Shown: positions 18,132 to 27,130 of the stretch, piece by piece
Layout of the letters: each line of letters begins with the position of its first letter
Numbering within the stretch: the first letter of the stretch is position 1
NCBI RefSeq assembly: GCF_000717025.1
Contig: NZ_JNXG01000009.1
Coordinates: 268,140-332,139, forward strand
Direction of reading: 5' to 3'
Source: Streptomyces atroolivaceus
Lineage (GTDB): Bacteria; Actinomycetota; Actinomycetes; Streptomycetales; Streptomycetaceae
Length of the DNA stretch: 64,000 nucleotides
Notes under the pieces: model-generated
The model's input: the letters and a program-made list of their open reading frames with translations, nothing else
What the model was told of the DNA's origin: nothing
Databases searched by the model: none
Translations under genes and position numbers: made by a program

Positions 18132-19400
18132 ATGGGTGGGAAGCCGACGACCGAGGTCAGGCGGCGGGTGATCGAGGCGCAACTGCCGTCAGTGATCGAG
18201 AGGCTGAGGCGGTCCGCGTCCCGCTCGGGGATCGTGAGTCACCGGGCCTTCGCCCTGGAGGCGGACAGGCTCGGGCTCACGAGCCTTGAGCAGCAGCGAA
18301 GGCTGCGCGACGGGCTTGCCGCCGTGGGCCTGCGTCTGCAGCGTACGGGCCGGAAGCGGTACGGAGGGGCCGTCGCGGATTCTGCCGCCGCGTCAACCGC
18401 CCGGAGCGATGCCCCCGCTCCTCGACCGAGGGGGCATGGGAGCGTGACACCCGGGCCTTTACCCGGCCCCACAGAAGCGGCCGCTCGACTGGCTCAGGCC
18501 CGACGTATGCTGGCCCGCTATGCCGACGCCGAAGGGAAGGTCGGCAAGCTGGCCCACGAGGGCGTCGTGCGGCTCCATGGGCTCGCTCCCGGCGAAGCGC
18601 GGGAACTGGCTGTGGACTTTCCGGTCAACCGTCCGGGTCTGCCCAGCGCGGTCGCCCACGTGCCGATCGGTGGCGTGACGGCCCGCTCGGCACGTGCGAC
18701 GTCATCAGGCGGGGCGACGACGACGCCCCCGGCCGGGCGGAGGCGCGAAGCCCGATCCGCTGCTTTCTCTCCCCTGGACGCCGGACTCGTCGATGCTGTC
18801 CGGGCCGCCCGAGCCGTCCTGGACGAAGACCGGTGGCGCAGGGAGGTGAGCAGGGTGGTGCTGAAGGCGGACGAGGAAGTCGGCCTCGCCGTTCTCCTCC
18901 GCGGCGGCACCGACCTCAGTCGCGATGTCCCGGAGGGCGAGATCGCGGCGCTGCCGCACGACAGCGAGCGCCGGCGCGCTTACGAGTGTCTCGCTCTGCA
19001 CAACCAGCGGCTCGTGCGGAGGATCGCGCAGGGTCACCGGGGGCGCAAACTGGACATCGAGGACCTTGTCCAGCACGGAAGCATCGGACTGCTCGGCGCG
19101 GTCCGCAGATTCGACGCCACCAGAGGCAACAAGTTCGCGACCTACGCGACTGCGTGCATAGAGAAGGCCATCGTTCAGGCCATCGCTGACGAAAGCCCTC
19201 TGGTGCGGCTGCCCAAGGACGTCCGCGAACGGGTCGGCAAGGTGGCCAAGGCCGAGCGCAGGCTTTCGGGTGAAGGCCGTGCCCTGACGGTGGACAACGT
19301 GGCCTACGTCAGCGGTCTCACCTTTGCCGAGGTGGAGGAGGCGCGCAGGATCAGACAACCAGCCGGCCCGGCTCGTCGGCCACCGATCCGCGTTCGGTGA
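18132..19400 (+). CDS. sigma-70-like protein without region 4
   Basis: A 422-residue protein built around sigma-70 region 2: LALHNQRLVRRIAQGHRG, then IEDLVQHGSIGLLGAVRRFD (core binding) and NKFATYATACIEKAIVQAI (-10 recognition), about residues 290-360. Part of region 3 follows (RLPKDVRERVGKVAKAERRL). The protein ends soon after FAEVEEARRI, so the -35-binding region 4 is absent. Residues 10-65 resemble region 1.1. A Pro/Ala/Arg-rich linker joins the two. ATG 18132 follows GGGGGG. It is the first gene of the DrmA-DrmB operon (78 nt before DrmA). It could be a specialised regulator or a decoy responding to phage takeover of RNA polymerase; both are inferences. Confidence 0.8.
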   Translation: MGGKPTTEVRRRVIEAQLPSVIERLRRSASRSGIVSHRAFALEADRLGLTSLEQQRRLRDGLAAVGLRLQRTGRKRYGGAVADSAAASTARSDAPAPRPRGHGSVTPGPLPGPTEAAARLAQARRMLARYADAEGKVGKLAHEGVVRLHGLAPGEARELAVDFPVNRPGLPSAVAHVPIGGVTARSARATSSGGATTTPPAGRRREARSAAFSPLDAGLVDAVRAARAVLDEDRWRREVSRVVLKADEEVGLAVLLRGGTDLSRDVPEGEIAALPHDSERRRAYECLALHNQRLVRRIAQGHRGRKLDIEDLVQHGSIGLLGAVRRFDATRGNKFATYATACIEKAIVQAIADESPLVRLPKDVRERVGKVAKAERRLSGEGRALTVDNVAYVSGLTFAEVEEARRIRQPAGPARRPPIRVR

Positions 19401-19478
19401 CCCGCTGATCCGTACCAAGAAATGCCGTCCCACATTTGAGTCGACGGCGCACCTGATCCGATCCGAAGGAACCCGCAC

Positions 19479-22400
19479 ATGGACCCGCGCCAAGAGCTGG
19501 TCGACTACCTCACCCGCCAGCTCGTAGGCCCCGCCGGCGCCGACGACGAGGTGCTCGACGCGCCGCCGGACCGTCAGTACCTGATGGGCACGCTCTACCC
19601 GCAGGAGGCGGACCGTCGGCGACGGCTCGACCCTGCCGCGGACGATCCGGAGGCACCTGGCACCGAGCGCGACGCCCCCGACGTGGACCCTGCTCTCGAT
19701 TTCCTGCCCGAAGCCAACAGTTGGCTCCCCGCGTCTCTCGGCGTCAGCTTCTACACCGACGCGGTACGCGTCGAGGTGACCTGCGCCGCCGCCCACTACG
19801 AGACGCAGCGCAGCGGGGCCGGGCGCGGACGGCGCTGGAAGCGCGTCGCTCTGGAGCCCGAGATCCACACGGTCGGCCCCGAGGTCAAGGAGGTCCCCGT
19901 CTTCGGCGACCACCGCGCCCGCGCGACGATCCAAATTACGCGGCGTTCCTACGGCGTGGGCACCCTTCTCACGGTGTCCCTGGTCAACAACGCCCACGAC
20001 GGCGGCGCCGACGACAAGACGCCTCACTGGGACGACATGCTCTTCCAGTGCCGGCTCAGCGTCCGCCCCGTCGGCGGCGCCGTGCTGCCCTACCCGAGTG
20101 TCCGGCTGGCCAGCCGTGATCCCGAGGAGCGAGAACTGCGTCTGCAGTACCGCCACGTCGTCACCCACGCTGTCGGCCACGGATGTGCCGTCCGCGAGGA
20201 CCACGATGAGAACGGCGCCGTCGAACTCCTCAGCTGTGACGTCCTGCCGCGCTCCGAGGTGCCCGCCATCCGAGCCGGCGGCCCGCTCGACTCCCCGGTT
20301 CTCACGTTGGCCCATCTGGCCGACCCGGCTGTCGACCGAGGCCAACTCCGCGAAGGACTGCATGAGTTCGCTGCCAGCTACCACGCCTGGTACGTGGGCC
20401 AGCGGTCGGTGCGGGTGCCGGAGTGGGGTCAGGAGGCGGCCGACCGGATTCTCGACCGCGTCCGCCGGGCCGTCACCCGCATCGAAGCGGGCGTGCGCAC
20501 CTTGTGCGACCCCGGCCGTCCTGAACTCCTCGACGCCTTCCGGATCGCCCAGCGGACCATGCTGTTACAGATGCGGCACTCCGCCCCCGACCAGGCCGGG
20601 CAGAGATGGCGCCGCTCCGATGTCGTGGCCCTGGACCCGGCCGTCGACCCCGAGGCCGCCTGGCGCCCTTTCCAGCTCGCCTTCTTCCTTCTCGCCCTCG
20701 ACGGTGTCGCCGATCCCGGGCATCGGGACCGCGAGACCACCGACCTGATCTGGTTCCCCACCGGTGGTGGCAAGACCGAGGCGTATCTGCTGCTGGCAGC
20801 CTTCACCATCGCCCTGCGCCGGATCCGCGGTGAAGGCGACGGGACCACCGTGCTCAGCCGCTACACCCTCAGTCTGCTCACCACCCAGCAGTTCCAGCGC
20901 GCCGCCACCACGATCTGCGCCCTGGAGCACCTCCGCCGCACCGAACCCGGACTCGGCCTCGGCGAGGCGCCCATCACCATCGGCCTCTGGGTCGGAGACA
21001 CCACCACTCCGAACAGGTACGAGAGCGCCAAGACCGCCTTCGACGAGCAGCGAGAGGCCAGCCACCCCGAAGACGTCTTCATCCTCGACCGCTGCCCGTG
21101 GTGCGGCACCCGCATTCTGCCGCCGACCTGGTCCGGGGTGCGCTCCGACTACGGAGTCCGCGCCGAGACGGACCGGTTCGCCTTCCACTGCACCCGTGAC
21201 GAGTGCGCATTCCACGACGTCCTGCCCGTCGCCGTCGTGGACCAGCACCTCTACGAGGATCCGCCCACCTTCGTCCTTGGCACCGTCGACAAGTTCGCCC
21301 GGCTCGCCTGGGAGCCCGACTCCGGACGCCTCTTCGGCGCGGGCACCGGCAACCCGCCACCGTCCCTGATCATCCAGGACGAGCTGCACCTGCTCACCGG
21401 GCCGCTCGGCACCACCGTCGGGCTGTACGAGGCAGCCATCCTGGAGCTGTGCACCGCTCCGGACCGCCGCCCGCCCAAGATCGTCGCTGCCACGGCCACC
21501 ATCCGGCGCTCCGCCGAACAGGTCCGGGCCCTGCACCACCGGGACGTCCAGCTGTTCCCGCCGTCCGGGCCAGACGCCCGGGACAGCTTCTTCGCCGTCC
21601 CCGACACCGACCGCACCGGCCGCCTCTACCTCGGCGTCATGGCTCAGGGCCACACCGCCGGCCGAGGGGCCGTGACCACCACGGCGGCCATGCTCCAGGG
21701 CGTCCACCAACTGCCCGAGGAACACCGTGACGACTACTGGACCCTCGTCGCCTACCATCACAGCCTGCGTGAACTCGGCCGTACCGTCACCGCGGCCGGC
21801 GACGACATCCCCGCCCAGCTCCGCGGCCTCGACGAGGGTTCGGGCACGCGGGAGCTGGTCGGCGAGCAGGTGCAGCAACTCGACAGCAGCGTGAAGCGTG
21901 CCGATCAGCCCATCCTCCTCGACCGCCTCGAAAAGCCCTGGACGGACCTCCGGTCGGTGTCGTTCCTGCCCTGCACCAACATGCTCTCCGTCGGCATCGA
22001 CGTGAAGCGGCTCGCCTACATGCTCATGCAGGGCCAGCCCAAGACCACCGCCGAGTACATCCAGGCCACCAGCCGCGTCGGCCGCCACCACGTGCCCGGA
22101 CTCGTCGTCACCTACTTCAACGCCAGCCGCCCGCGCGACCGGTCCCACTACGAGACCTTCACGGATTACCACCGGGCCCTGTACCGCTATGTCGAGCCGG
22201 CCAGCGTCACCCCCTGGGCCCCGCCCGCACGCCGCCGCGCCCTGCACGCGGCGCTCGTCATCCTGGTACGCCACGGACTCGGCCTGGGGGCCGAGAACCA
22301 GGCCGGACGGATCGCCGTCCACAAGGAAGCGGCGGGACGGATCGCCGATGGCCTCGCAGAGCGGGCCGCGGTCGCCGAATCCGGTTCCACGGGGGTTGAC

Positions 22401-22637
22401 GCCGACGCCGTACGCGCCGACGTACGAGCAGAACTCGGCTACCTGCTGGACGACTGGTGCCGGCAGGCCGGCACCGCCGCCGCCGACGGCAAGGACCTCT
22501 ACTACCGCAGCCAGGGCAAGGGCCAGCACAACCTGCTCAAGGCCTTCGAGCAGCGATACGGCCTGTGGGAGACCCCCAACTCCATGCGCAGCGTGGACCG
22601 CGAGTGCCAGATCACCGTGACGGGAGCAGGGAAGTGA
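19479..22637 (+). CDS. drmA: DrmA-like DISARM helicase
   Basis: A 1052-residue SF2 helicase-like protein. The divergent Walker A WFPTGGGKTEAY is near residue 427 and Walker B LIIQDELHLLTGPLG near 633. Motif V/VI, SVGIDVKRLAYMLMQGQP and then YIQATSRVGRHHVPG, is near 850-870. A two-Cys-pair zinc ribbon (CPWCG...CTRDEC) lies near 545-575. Length, the LTGPLG and TSRVGR motifs, and the partner overlapping downstream agree with DrmA of DISARM, which with DrmB binds DNA and gates the system against unmodified DNA. ATG 19479 follows GAAGGA. Its stop overlaps the GTG of the DrmB-like gene. Confidence 0.82.
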   Translation: MDPRQELVDYLTRQLVGPAGADDEVLDAPPDRQYLMGTLYPQEADRRRRLDPAADDPEAPGTERDAPDVDPALDFLPEANSWLPASLGVSFYTDAVRVEVTCAAAHYETQRSGAGRGRRWKRVALEPEIHTVGPEVKEVPVFGDHRARATIQITRRSYGVGTLLTVSLVNNAHDGGADDKTPHWDDMLFQCRLSVRPVGGAVLPYPSVRLASRDPEERELRLQYRHVVTHAVGHGCAVREDHDENGAVELLSCDVLPRSEVPAIRAGGPLDSPVLTLAHLADPAVDRGQLREGLHEFAASYHAWYVGQRSVRVPEWGQEAADRILDRVRRAVTRIEAGVRTLCDPGRPELLDAFRIAQRTMLLQMRHSAPDQAGQRWRRSDVVALDPAVDPEAAWRPFQLAFFLLALDGVADPGHRDRETTDLIWFPTGGGKTEAYLLLAAFTIALRRIRGEGDGTTVLSRYTLSLLTTQQFQRAATTICALEHLRRTEPGLGLGEAPITIGLWVGDTTTPNRYESAKTAFDEQREASHPEDVFILDRCPWCGTRILPPTWSGVRSDYGVRAETDRFAFHCTRDECAFHDVLPVAVVDQHLYEDPPTFVLGTVDKFARLAWEPDSGRLFGAGTGNPPPSLIIQDELHLLTGPLGTTVGLYEAAILELCTAPDRRPPKIVAATATIRRSAEQVRALHHRDVQLFPPSGPDARDSFFAVPDTDRTGRLYLGVMAQGHTAGRGAVTTTAAMLQGVHQLPEEHRDDYWTLVAYHHSLRELGRTVTAAGDDIPAQLRGLDEGSGTRELVGEQVQQLDSSVKRADQPILLDRLEKPWTDLRSVSFLPCTNMLSVGIDVKRLAYMLMQGQPKTTAEYIQATSRVGRHHVPGLVVTYFNASRPRDRSHYETFTDYHRALYRYVEPASVTPWAPPARRRALHAALVILVRHGLGLGAENQAGRIAVHKEAAGRIADGLAERAAVAESGSTGVDADAVRADVRAELGYLLDDWCRQAGTAAADGKDLYYRSQGKGQHNLLKAFEQRYGLWETPNSMRSVDRECQITVTGAGK

Positions 22638-24517
22638 AGCGCAGACTCCGGGTCCGCCAGGCGCAGACCGTGCTGCCGTTCGGTGTGGGCGCGGTACTCG
22701 ACGTCCAGGGCGAGTCCTTCGTCGCCGCCGGCATCGAGCACTGGCCGAGGCTGAAAACCCCCGTCCCGTCGGAACGGCTCGCAGCCCGCCTCGGCGTGAC
22801 GGGCTTCTTCGCCGCGCCGCACACGCTCAACGATCGCTACGACAGTGCCGACCGTCCTGGCGTCCCCTATGTGCGCTTCCCCGGCTGGCTGTTCTGCGGC
22901 TCCTGCCGGACCATGGTCCGCTTCCTGCGCGAGAACGAGAAGCCGGGCGAGCCGCCCGCGTGCATGTCCTGCGCTGCCGGGCCCCGCCTCACCCCGATGC
23001 GGTTCATCCGGATCTGCCCCGACGGGCACCTCGACGACGTCGACTGGTGGTACTGGGCCCACTCCAAGCTCCCGCCCGAACAGCGGGACGCCTGCTCCGA
23101 GTCGAAGCACGCCTGGAAGGCCGGCCGGCTCAGCTTCCGCGTCGCCGACCGCGCCTCCGGGCTCGAAGCACTGTCGGTGCGATGCGGAGCCACCGGGCGG
23201 AGCGGAAAGCCCTGCGGTGCCGAACGTGGCCTGCTCGACATCCTCGGTCCCCAGAGCGGACGCTGCTCGGGCCGCAACCCCTGGCAGCACCGGGATGCCC
23301 GGACTCCCTGCGGTCAGCAGGTGCACGTCGTGCAGCGCACCGCCGGCAACGTCTACTATCCGGTCGTCCATTCGGCACTCGACATACCCCGGACCGCCGA
23401 AGCCCCGCGGGCGGAGCGGAGCATGACGGATGCCGTCCTGGACCACGGATACTGGACGCACCTGATCGGGGCGCTCGGCACGCCCAGGGCCACGGTCTTC
23501 CGCGACATGATCAAGGAGGACACCGACTGCTCCGACAGCCTCATCGACCGGCTCGTCGCGGAGGCCACCGGTGCCCCCGCCACGACGCCTCCCGGCCGGC
23601 CCGAGTCCGCCCGTGCCGGGAGCATCGACCTCAGCCGCGACGAGTGGTACGCCTTCGATGCCTCCCTACTTCCCGAACCGACCGCCGAATTCGCCGTCCG
23701 GCGGGGCGGACTCGGCCTCGACGGTGAAAAGGAGGAACCCTGGGCCACCCTCGACGGGCACATCGGCGGAATGATCCTCGCCGACCGCCTCCGCGAGGTG
23801 CGGGCACTGACCGGCTTCCGACGCCGCTCGCCCGCCGGCACCCTCGTTCCCGCCGATACGAGTGGCCGACTGCGCTGGCTCCCCGCGACCGAGGTCTACG
23901 GCGAGGGCATCGTCCTCTCCCTCGACGAACAGCGTCTCACCGCCTGGGAGAACGACCTGCGCGTGCAGGCCCACGTCCGCGGGATCCATACGGACCTCGA
24001 CGCGTCGTTCCGCAAGGAGCAGCTCGCCGAGACGACCGGGGACGACCTCTCGCCCCGCTTCCTGCTCCTCCACACCGTCGCTCACCTGCTCATCCGCCAG
24101 TTGTCCTTCGACTCCGGCTACACCACGGCCAGCCTGCGAGAGCGTGTGTACGGCCGCCCCGAACACGGCCAGCGAGGGCTGCTGATCTACACGGCGGCCG
24201 GTGACGCGGAGGGGACCCTCGGGGGCCTCGTCCGCCAGGGCGAGGCACCACACTTCGCCGAGACGCTCATCCGCATGCTGGAGGCGGCCGCCTGGTGCTC
24301 CGCCGACCCGCTGTGCGCCGAGCACACCGGCCAGGGCTTCGGCAACCTCAACCGGGCCGCCTGCCACGCCTGCACGCTGCTGCCCGAGACCAGCTGCCAG
24401 ACAGGCAACACCCTTCTCGACCGCGCCCTGGTCGTCGGCTCAGCCCGCGTCCCCGGCTATTTCGCCGAAGTCCTCACCGCGAGCCGCGAGTCCGCTGCCG
24501 CCATCGCCCAGGGATGA
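22634..24517 (+). CDS. drmB: DrmB-like DUF1998 protein
   Basis: A 627-residue partner of the helicase, starting at a GTG that overlaps its stop (GTGA). The N-terminus VKRRLRVRQAQTVLPFGVGA and the zinc pairs FCGSC/CMSC (about 85-115) match the DUF1998-containing DrmB family. The C-terminus has the family's cysteine cluster CHACTLLPETSC followed by NTLLDRALVVG. In DISARM, DrmA and DrmB form the DNA-binding core complex. DUF1998 proteins also occur outside DISARM, so the call rests on the tight coupling to the DrmA-like gene and on DrmD/DrmMI elsewhere in the island. Confidence 0.82.
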   Translation: MKRRLRVRQAQTVLPFGVGAVLDVQGESFVAAGIEHWPRLKTPVPSERLAARLGVTGFFAAPHTLNDRYDSADRPGVPYVRFPGWLFCGSCRTMVRFLRENEKPGEPPACMSCAAGPRLTPMRFIRICPDGHLDDVDWWYWAHSKLPPEQRDACSESKHAWKAGRLSFRVADRASGLEALSVRCGATGRSGKPCGAERGLLDILGPQSGRCSGRNPWQHRDARTPCGQQVHVVQRTAGNVYYPVVHSALDIPRTAEAPRAERSMTDAVLDHGYWTHLIGALGTPRATVFRDMIKEDTDCSDSLIDRLVAEATGAPATTPPGRPESARAGSIDLSRDEWYAFDASLLPEPTAEFAVRRGGLGLDGEKEEPWATLDGHIGGMILADRLREVRALTGFRRRSPAGTLVPADTSGRLRWLPATEVYGEGIVLSLDEQRLTAWENDLRVQAHVRGIHTDLDASFRKEQLAETTGDDLSPRFLLLHTVAHLLIRQLSFDSGYTTASLRERVYGRPEHGQRGLLIYTAAGDAEGTLGGLVRQGEAPHFAETLIRMLEAAAWCSADPLCAEHTGQGFGNLNRAACHACTLLPETSCQTGNTLLDRALVVGSARVPGYFAEVLTASRESAAAIAQG

Positions 24518-25638
24518 CACCCATGACCGCTGCCCGCACCTTGGTGCTCCACCCCGGCCTCACTCAGGTCCAGCGCGACTGTCTGGATGCCCTGCCGTTG
24601 ACCGGCAACCACGTTGTCAGCGGCCCACCAGGCAGCGGGAAGAGCCTGCTCGCCGCGCATCGTGCCGTCCACCTGGCGCTCACCGGCCGCCCCACTGTGC
24701 TCCTGTCGCGTTCCAACCTCCTGCGGCAGCTCTTGCGGGACATGCTCAAGGGACTCGCGGTCCCTGGAGCCCCAGTGGAGGCATCCACCATTCACGCCTG
24801 GATCCAGAAGCACTTCGGTGACGGCATACCGCGAAGCCAGGACGGCTGGTTCGACTGGACGGCCCTCACCGGCCAGGCCGCCGGGATGCGCGGCACACAC
24901 GACGCGACCACGCCCCACCTTGTCGTCGACGAGGGGCAGGACGTCTCTCCGGAGTTCTACCGGCTCGTCCGCCTCGCTGCCGAGTCGGTGTCGGTCTTCG
25001 CCGACGAGTGCCAGCGTCTCACCGACACCAATTCCACCCTCACAGAGATCAGCGACGCCCTCGGCCGATCCACCGGGCGGGCCGACCTCTCCGGCAACCA
25101 CCGCAACACCCGAGAGATCGCCTCACTCGCCGAACACTTCCGCACCGGCGGAGCCATCCCCCGGATGCCCGTCCGCAGCGGCACCCTGCCACTGATCCGG
25201 CACTACTCCAGCGCCAGGGACCTCGCTGACGACATCGTGATCAAGGCGGTGAGGCTCCCGGATGAGCGCCTCGGCGTCATCGTCAACTCCATGGCGACAG
25301 GCGGCGACCTGATGCGTCGCCTGGAACGCGCCGGCCTCGCCCACGAACCCCAGCTGTACAGCTCGGAAGCCTCCGCAGGCCGCTACCGCGACCTCGACCT
25401 GGCCCGCCCCGGGGTCGTCGTCGTCCACCGCGCCAGCGTCAAGGGCCTCGAATTCGACACCGTCGTCATCGCCGACGCGGAGTCCGACTCTGCCATCGAT
25501 CCCACGTCGGCGACCCTGCGTATGGCGTACTACGCGATGATCACCCGCGCCCGGCAGCGGCTGGTGGTCGGCTGGCAGGGGAACCGGCTTCCGCGGCATC
25601 TGGAAGGGCTGAATGGATGGGCTCAGATGCGGAGTTGA
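24514..25638 (+). CDS. compact UvrD-like SF1 ATPase/helicase
   Basis: A 374-residue protein that keeps only core SF1 motifs: Walker A VSGPPGSGKSLLAAHRAV (about 35-50), Walker B HLVVDEGQDVSPEFY (about 130), SGNHRNTREIASL (about 190), VVHRASVKGLEFDTVVIADA (about 305) and MITRARQRLVVGW near the end. The insert domains 1B/2B of a processive helicase are mostly missing. ATG 24514 overlaps the DrmB-like stop (ATGA); a second ATG lies at 24523. It occupies the place where DISARM loci usually encode the phospholipase-D-fold DrmC, which is not visible anywhere in this window. Confidence 0.82.
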   Translation: MTPMTAARTLVLHPGLTQVQRDCLDALPLTGNHVVSGPPGSGKSLLAAHRAVHLALTGRPTVLLSRSNLLRQLLRDMLKGLAVPGAPVEASTIHAWIQKHFGDGIPRSQDGWFDWTALTGQAAGMRGTHDATTPHLVVDEGQDVSPEFYRLVRLAAESVSVFADECQRLTDTNSTLTEISDALGRSTGRADLSGNHRNTREIASLAEHFRTGGAIPRMPVRSGTLPLIRHYSSARDLADDIVIKAVRLPDERLGVIVNSMATGGDLMRRLERAGLAHEPQLYSSEASAGRYRDLDLARPGVVVVHRASVKGLEFDTVVIADAESDSAIDPTSATLRMAYYAMITRARQRLVVGWQGNRLPRHLEGLNGWAQMRS

Positions 25639-25693
25639 GACCATTCCGTGCGCTGTCGGACGTAGGCTGCTGCGAGAACGCAAGGGGAAGAAG

Positions 25694-27010
25694 ATGACTG
25701 AGGACCGCGGGGCGACCGTCCCGGTGTGGACGCTGGCAACCGCCGACGTCCGAGTGCCGGGGCTGACCGCAGGTGAGTCGTTGACGGGCGAACGCCTCGC
25801 CGAACTGCGCGGAGTGCTGGCCGCTCTGGCCGACGAGCCGATCGCTACGCTTGAGGTACATCCGCTGCCGGACAAGATCGACCGGGGTCGCGGCATCGCG
25901 CTCGACGCCGCGAGCCCGCTGGCGCAGCACCTGTCGCAGTTCATCACGCAGTCGACGCGAAGTTCTCTCACGGCGGCCAGAGCAACCGCCTCCGGTGAGA
26001 ACCTGTACCGCATGGTGATCCCGGCGAAGGTCGCCGCCCAGTTCGGGCAGGGGTGCGTCCGCTCGATGGTGCCGAAGGGCGCGGCCGGAGGCATCTACGG
26101 TCCGCTCATCGACTCCGGCGGAAAGATCGCCGCCCATGCGAAATTCGTGCCCGTCGGAGGCGCGGCAGCGGCGGGCACGGCCGGCGGGGCCGGAGCGACC
26201 GCCGGTGCGGTGGCCGCCGGCGGCACGGCGCTCACCGTGGCGGCTCCGCTCGTACTCATGGCCGTGGCGGTTGGGGTGAGCGCGCACGCCGACCGCAGGC
26301 GGCAGCAGGCCATCGAGCACATCACTGAGCTGCTTGAGAGCCTTCAGGAGGACAGGCTCGACGACGAGCGCAGCGCACTCGACGGCTGCCGCGGCGCAGT
26401 CGACAAGGCCACGGCCATTCTGCTCGACCAGGGCAAGCTCGGTGTCTCCCTCGGGCTCGACTCGGCGGTGCACGCCATCGACACGGCGCTGAGCAAGGCC
26501 GACGGGCGTCTTTCCCGGTGGCAGGGCGCACTCGACGCGTTCCGCGACGGCGAGACGGTCGAACTGGCCACCCTGACGAAGGCGTTCCCCGGCGTGGACG
26601 ACGACCATGGCGGTACGTTCCGCACCCACATCGAACTCGCGTCCTTGGCCATCGCGCTGAAGCGGCGGGTGATCATCCTCCAAGCCGTCGAGCACGCGCA
26701 GAGCGACGAAGGTAATCCGTTCCAGAACTTCACCCGCGAACTCAAGCGCGATCAGCAGAGCCTCGACGACATGGAGTCGGGCATCGCTGGTGTCCTGGTA
26801 CGCCTGTCGGCACTGGAGCTGGCACGCCCGAGCGGTTTGCGGGCGCCCGTCTTCACGACCGGTGAAGTGGATCGCCTCATGGGCGCGGCACACCGGATCC
26901 ACCAGCTGGGACGTGGCGTCACCGTCAACAGCCGTACGACAGACGTGGCGATCGAGATCGCCCGCGGCAGGGACGGCTCGGTGTTCGTGCTTCCCGCGGT
27001 GCCGGCGTAG
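25694..27010 (+). CDS. hypothetical protein with hydrophobic central segment and helical C-terminus
   Basis: A 438-residue protein of unknown function, last in the sigma-like/DrmA/DrmB operon (55 nt after the previous gene). Residues about 158-200 are an Ala/Gly-rich, uncharged run ending in LTVAAPLVLMAVAVGVSAHA, consistent with one or two membrane-inserting helices. From about 205 on it is strongly helical with Asp/Glu/Arg heptads (RQQAIEHITELLESLQEDR) and probably coiled coil. No enzyme motif is seen. A membrane-active helical protein at the end of a defence operon could be an effector; that is inference. ATG 25694 follows AAGGGGAAG. Confidence 0.75.
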   Translation: MTEDRGATVPVWTLATADVRVPGLTAGESLTGERLAELRGVLAALADEPIATLEVHPLPDKIDRGRGIALDAASPLAQHLSQFITQSTRSSLTAARATASGENLYRMVIPAKVAAQFGQGCVRSMVPKGAAGGIYGPLIDSGGKIAAHAKFVPVGGAAAAGTAGGAGATAGAVAAGGTALTVAAPLVLMAVAVGVSAHADRRRQQAIEHITELLESLQEDRLDDERSALDGCRGAVDKATAILLDQGKLGVSLGLDSAVHAIDTALSKADGRLSRWQGALDAFRDGETVELATLTKAFPGVDDDHGGTFRTHIELASLAIALKRRVIILQAVEHAQSDEGNPFQNFTRELKRDQQSLDDMESGIAGVLVRLSALELARPSGLRAPVFTTGEVDRLMGAAHRIHQLGRGVTVNSRTTDVAIEIARGRDGSVFVLPAVPA

Positions 27011-27025
27011 ACCTGTGGAGCAGGG

Positions 27026-27062
27026 CGGAAGTCCTCCTGGGCACGTCTCCGGCGGACTTCCG
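27026..27062. terminator. bidirectional hairpin between convergent operons
   Basis: CGGAAGTCC and GGACTTCCG form a perfect 9-bp stem with a 19-nt loop between the hypothetical gene and the reverse transcriptase gene. Confidence 0.6.
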
Positions 27063-27130
27063 GACCCATGGTGGTGGGACGAGACTCGTCGCCGCAGCCG
27101 ACGAGAAGGCACGCAGAGCTGTCCTGGAGA

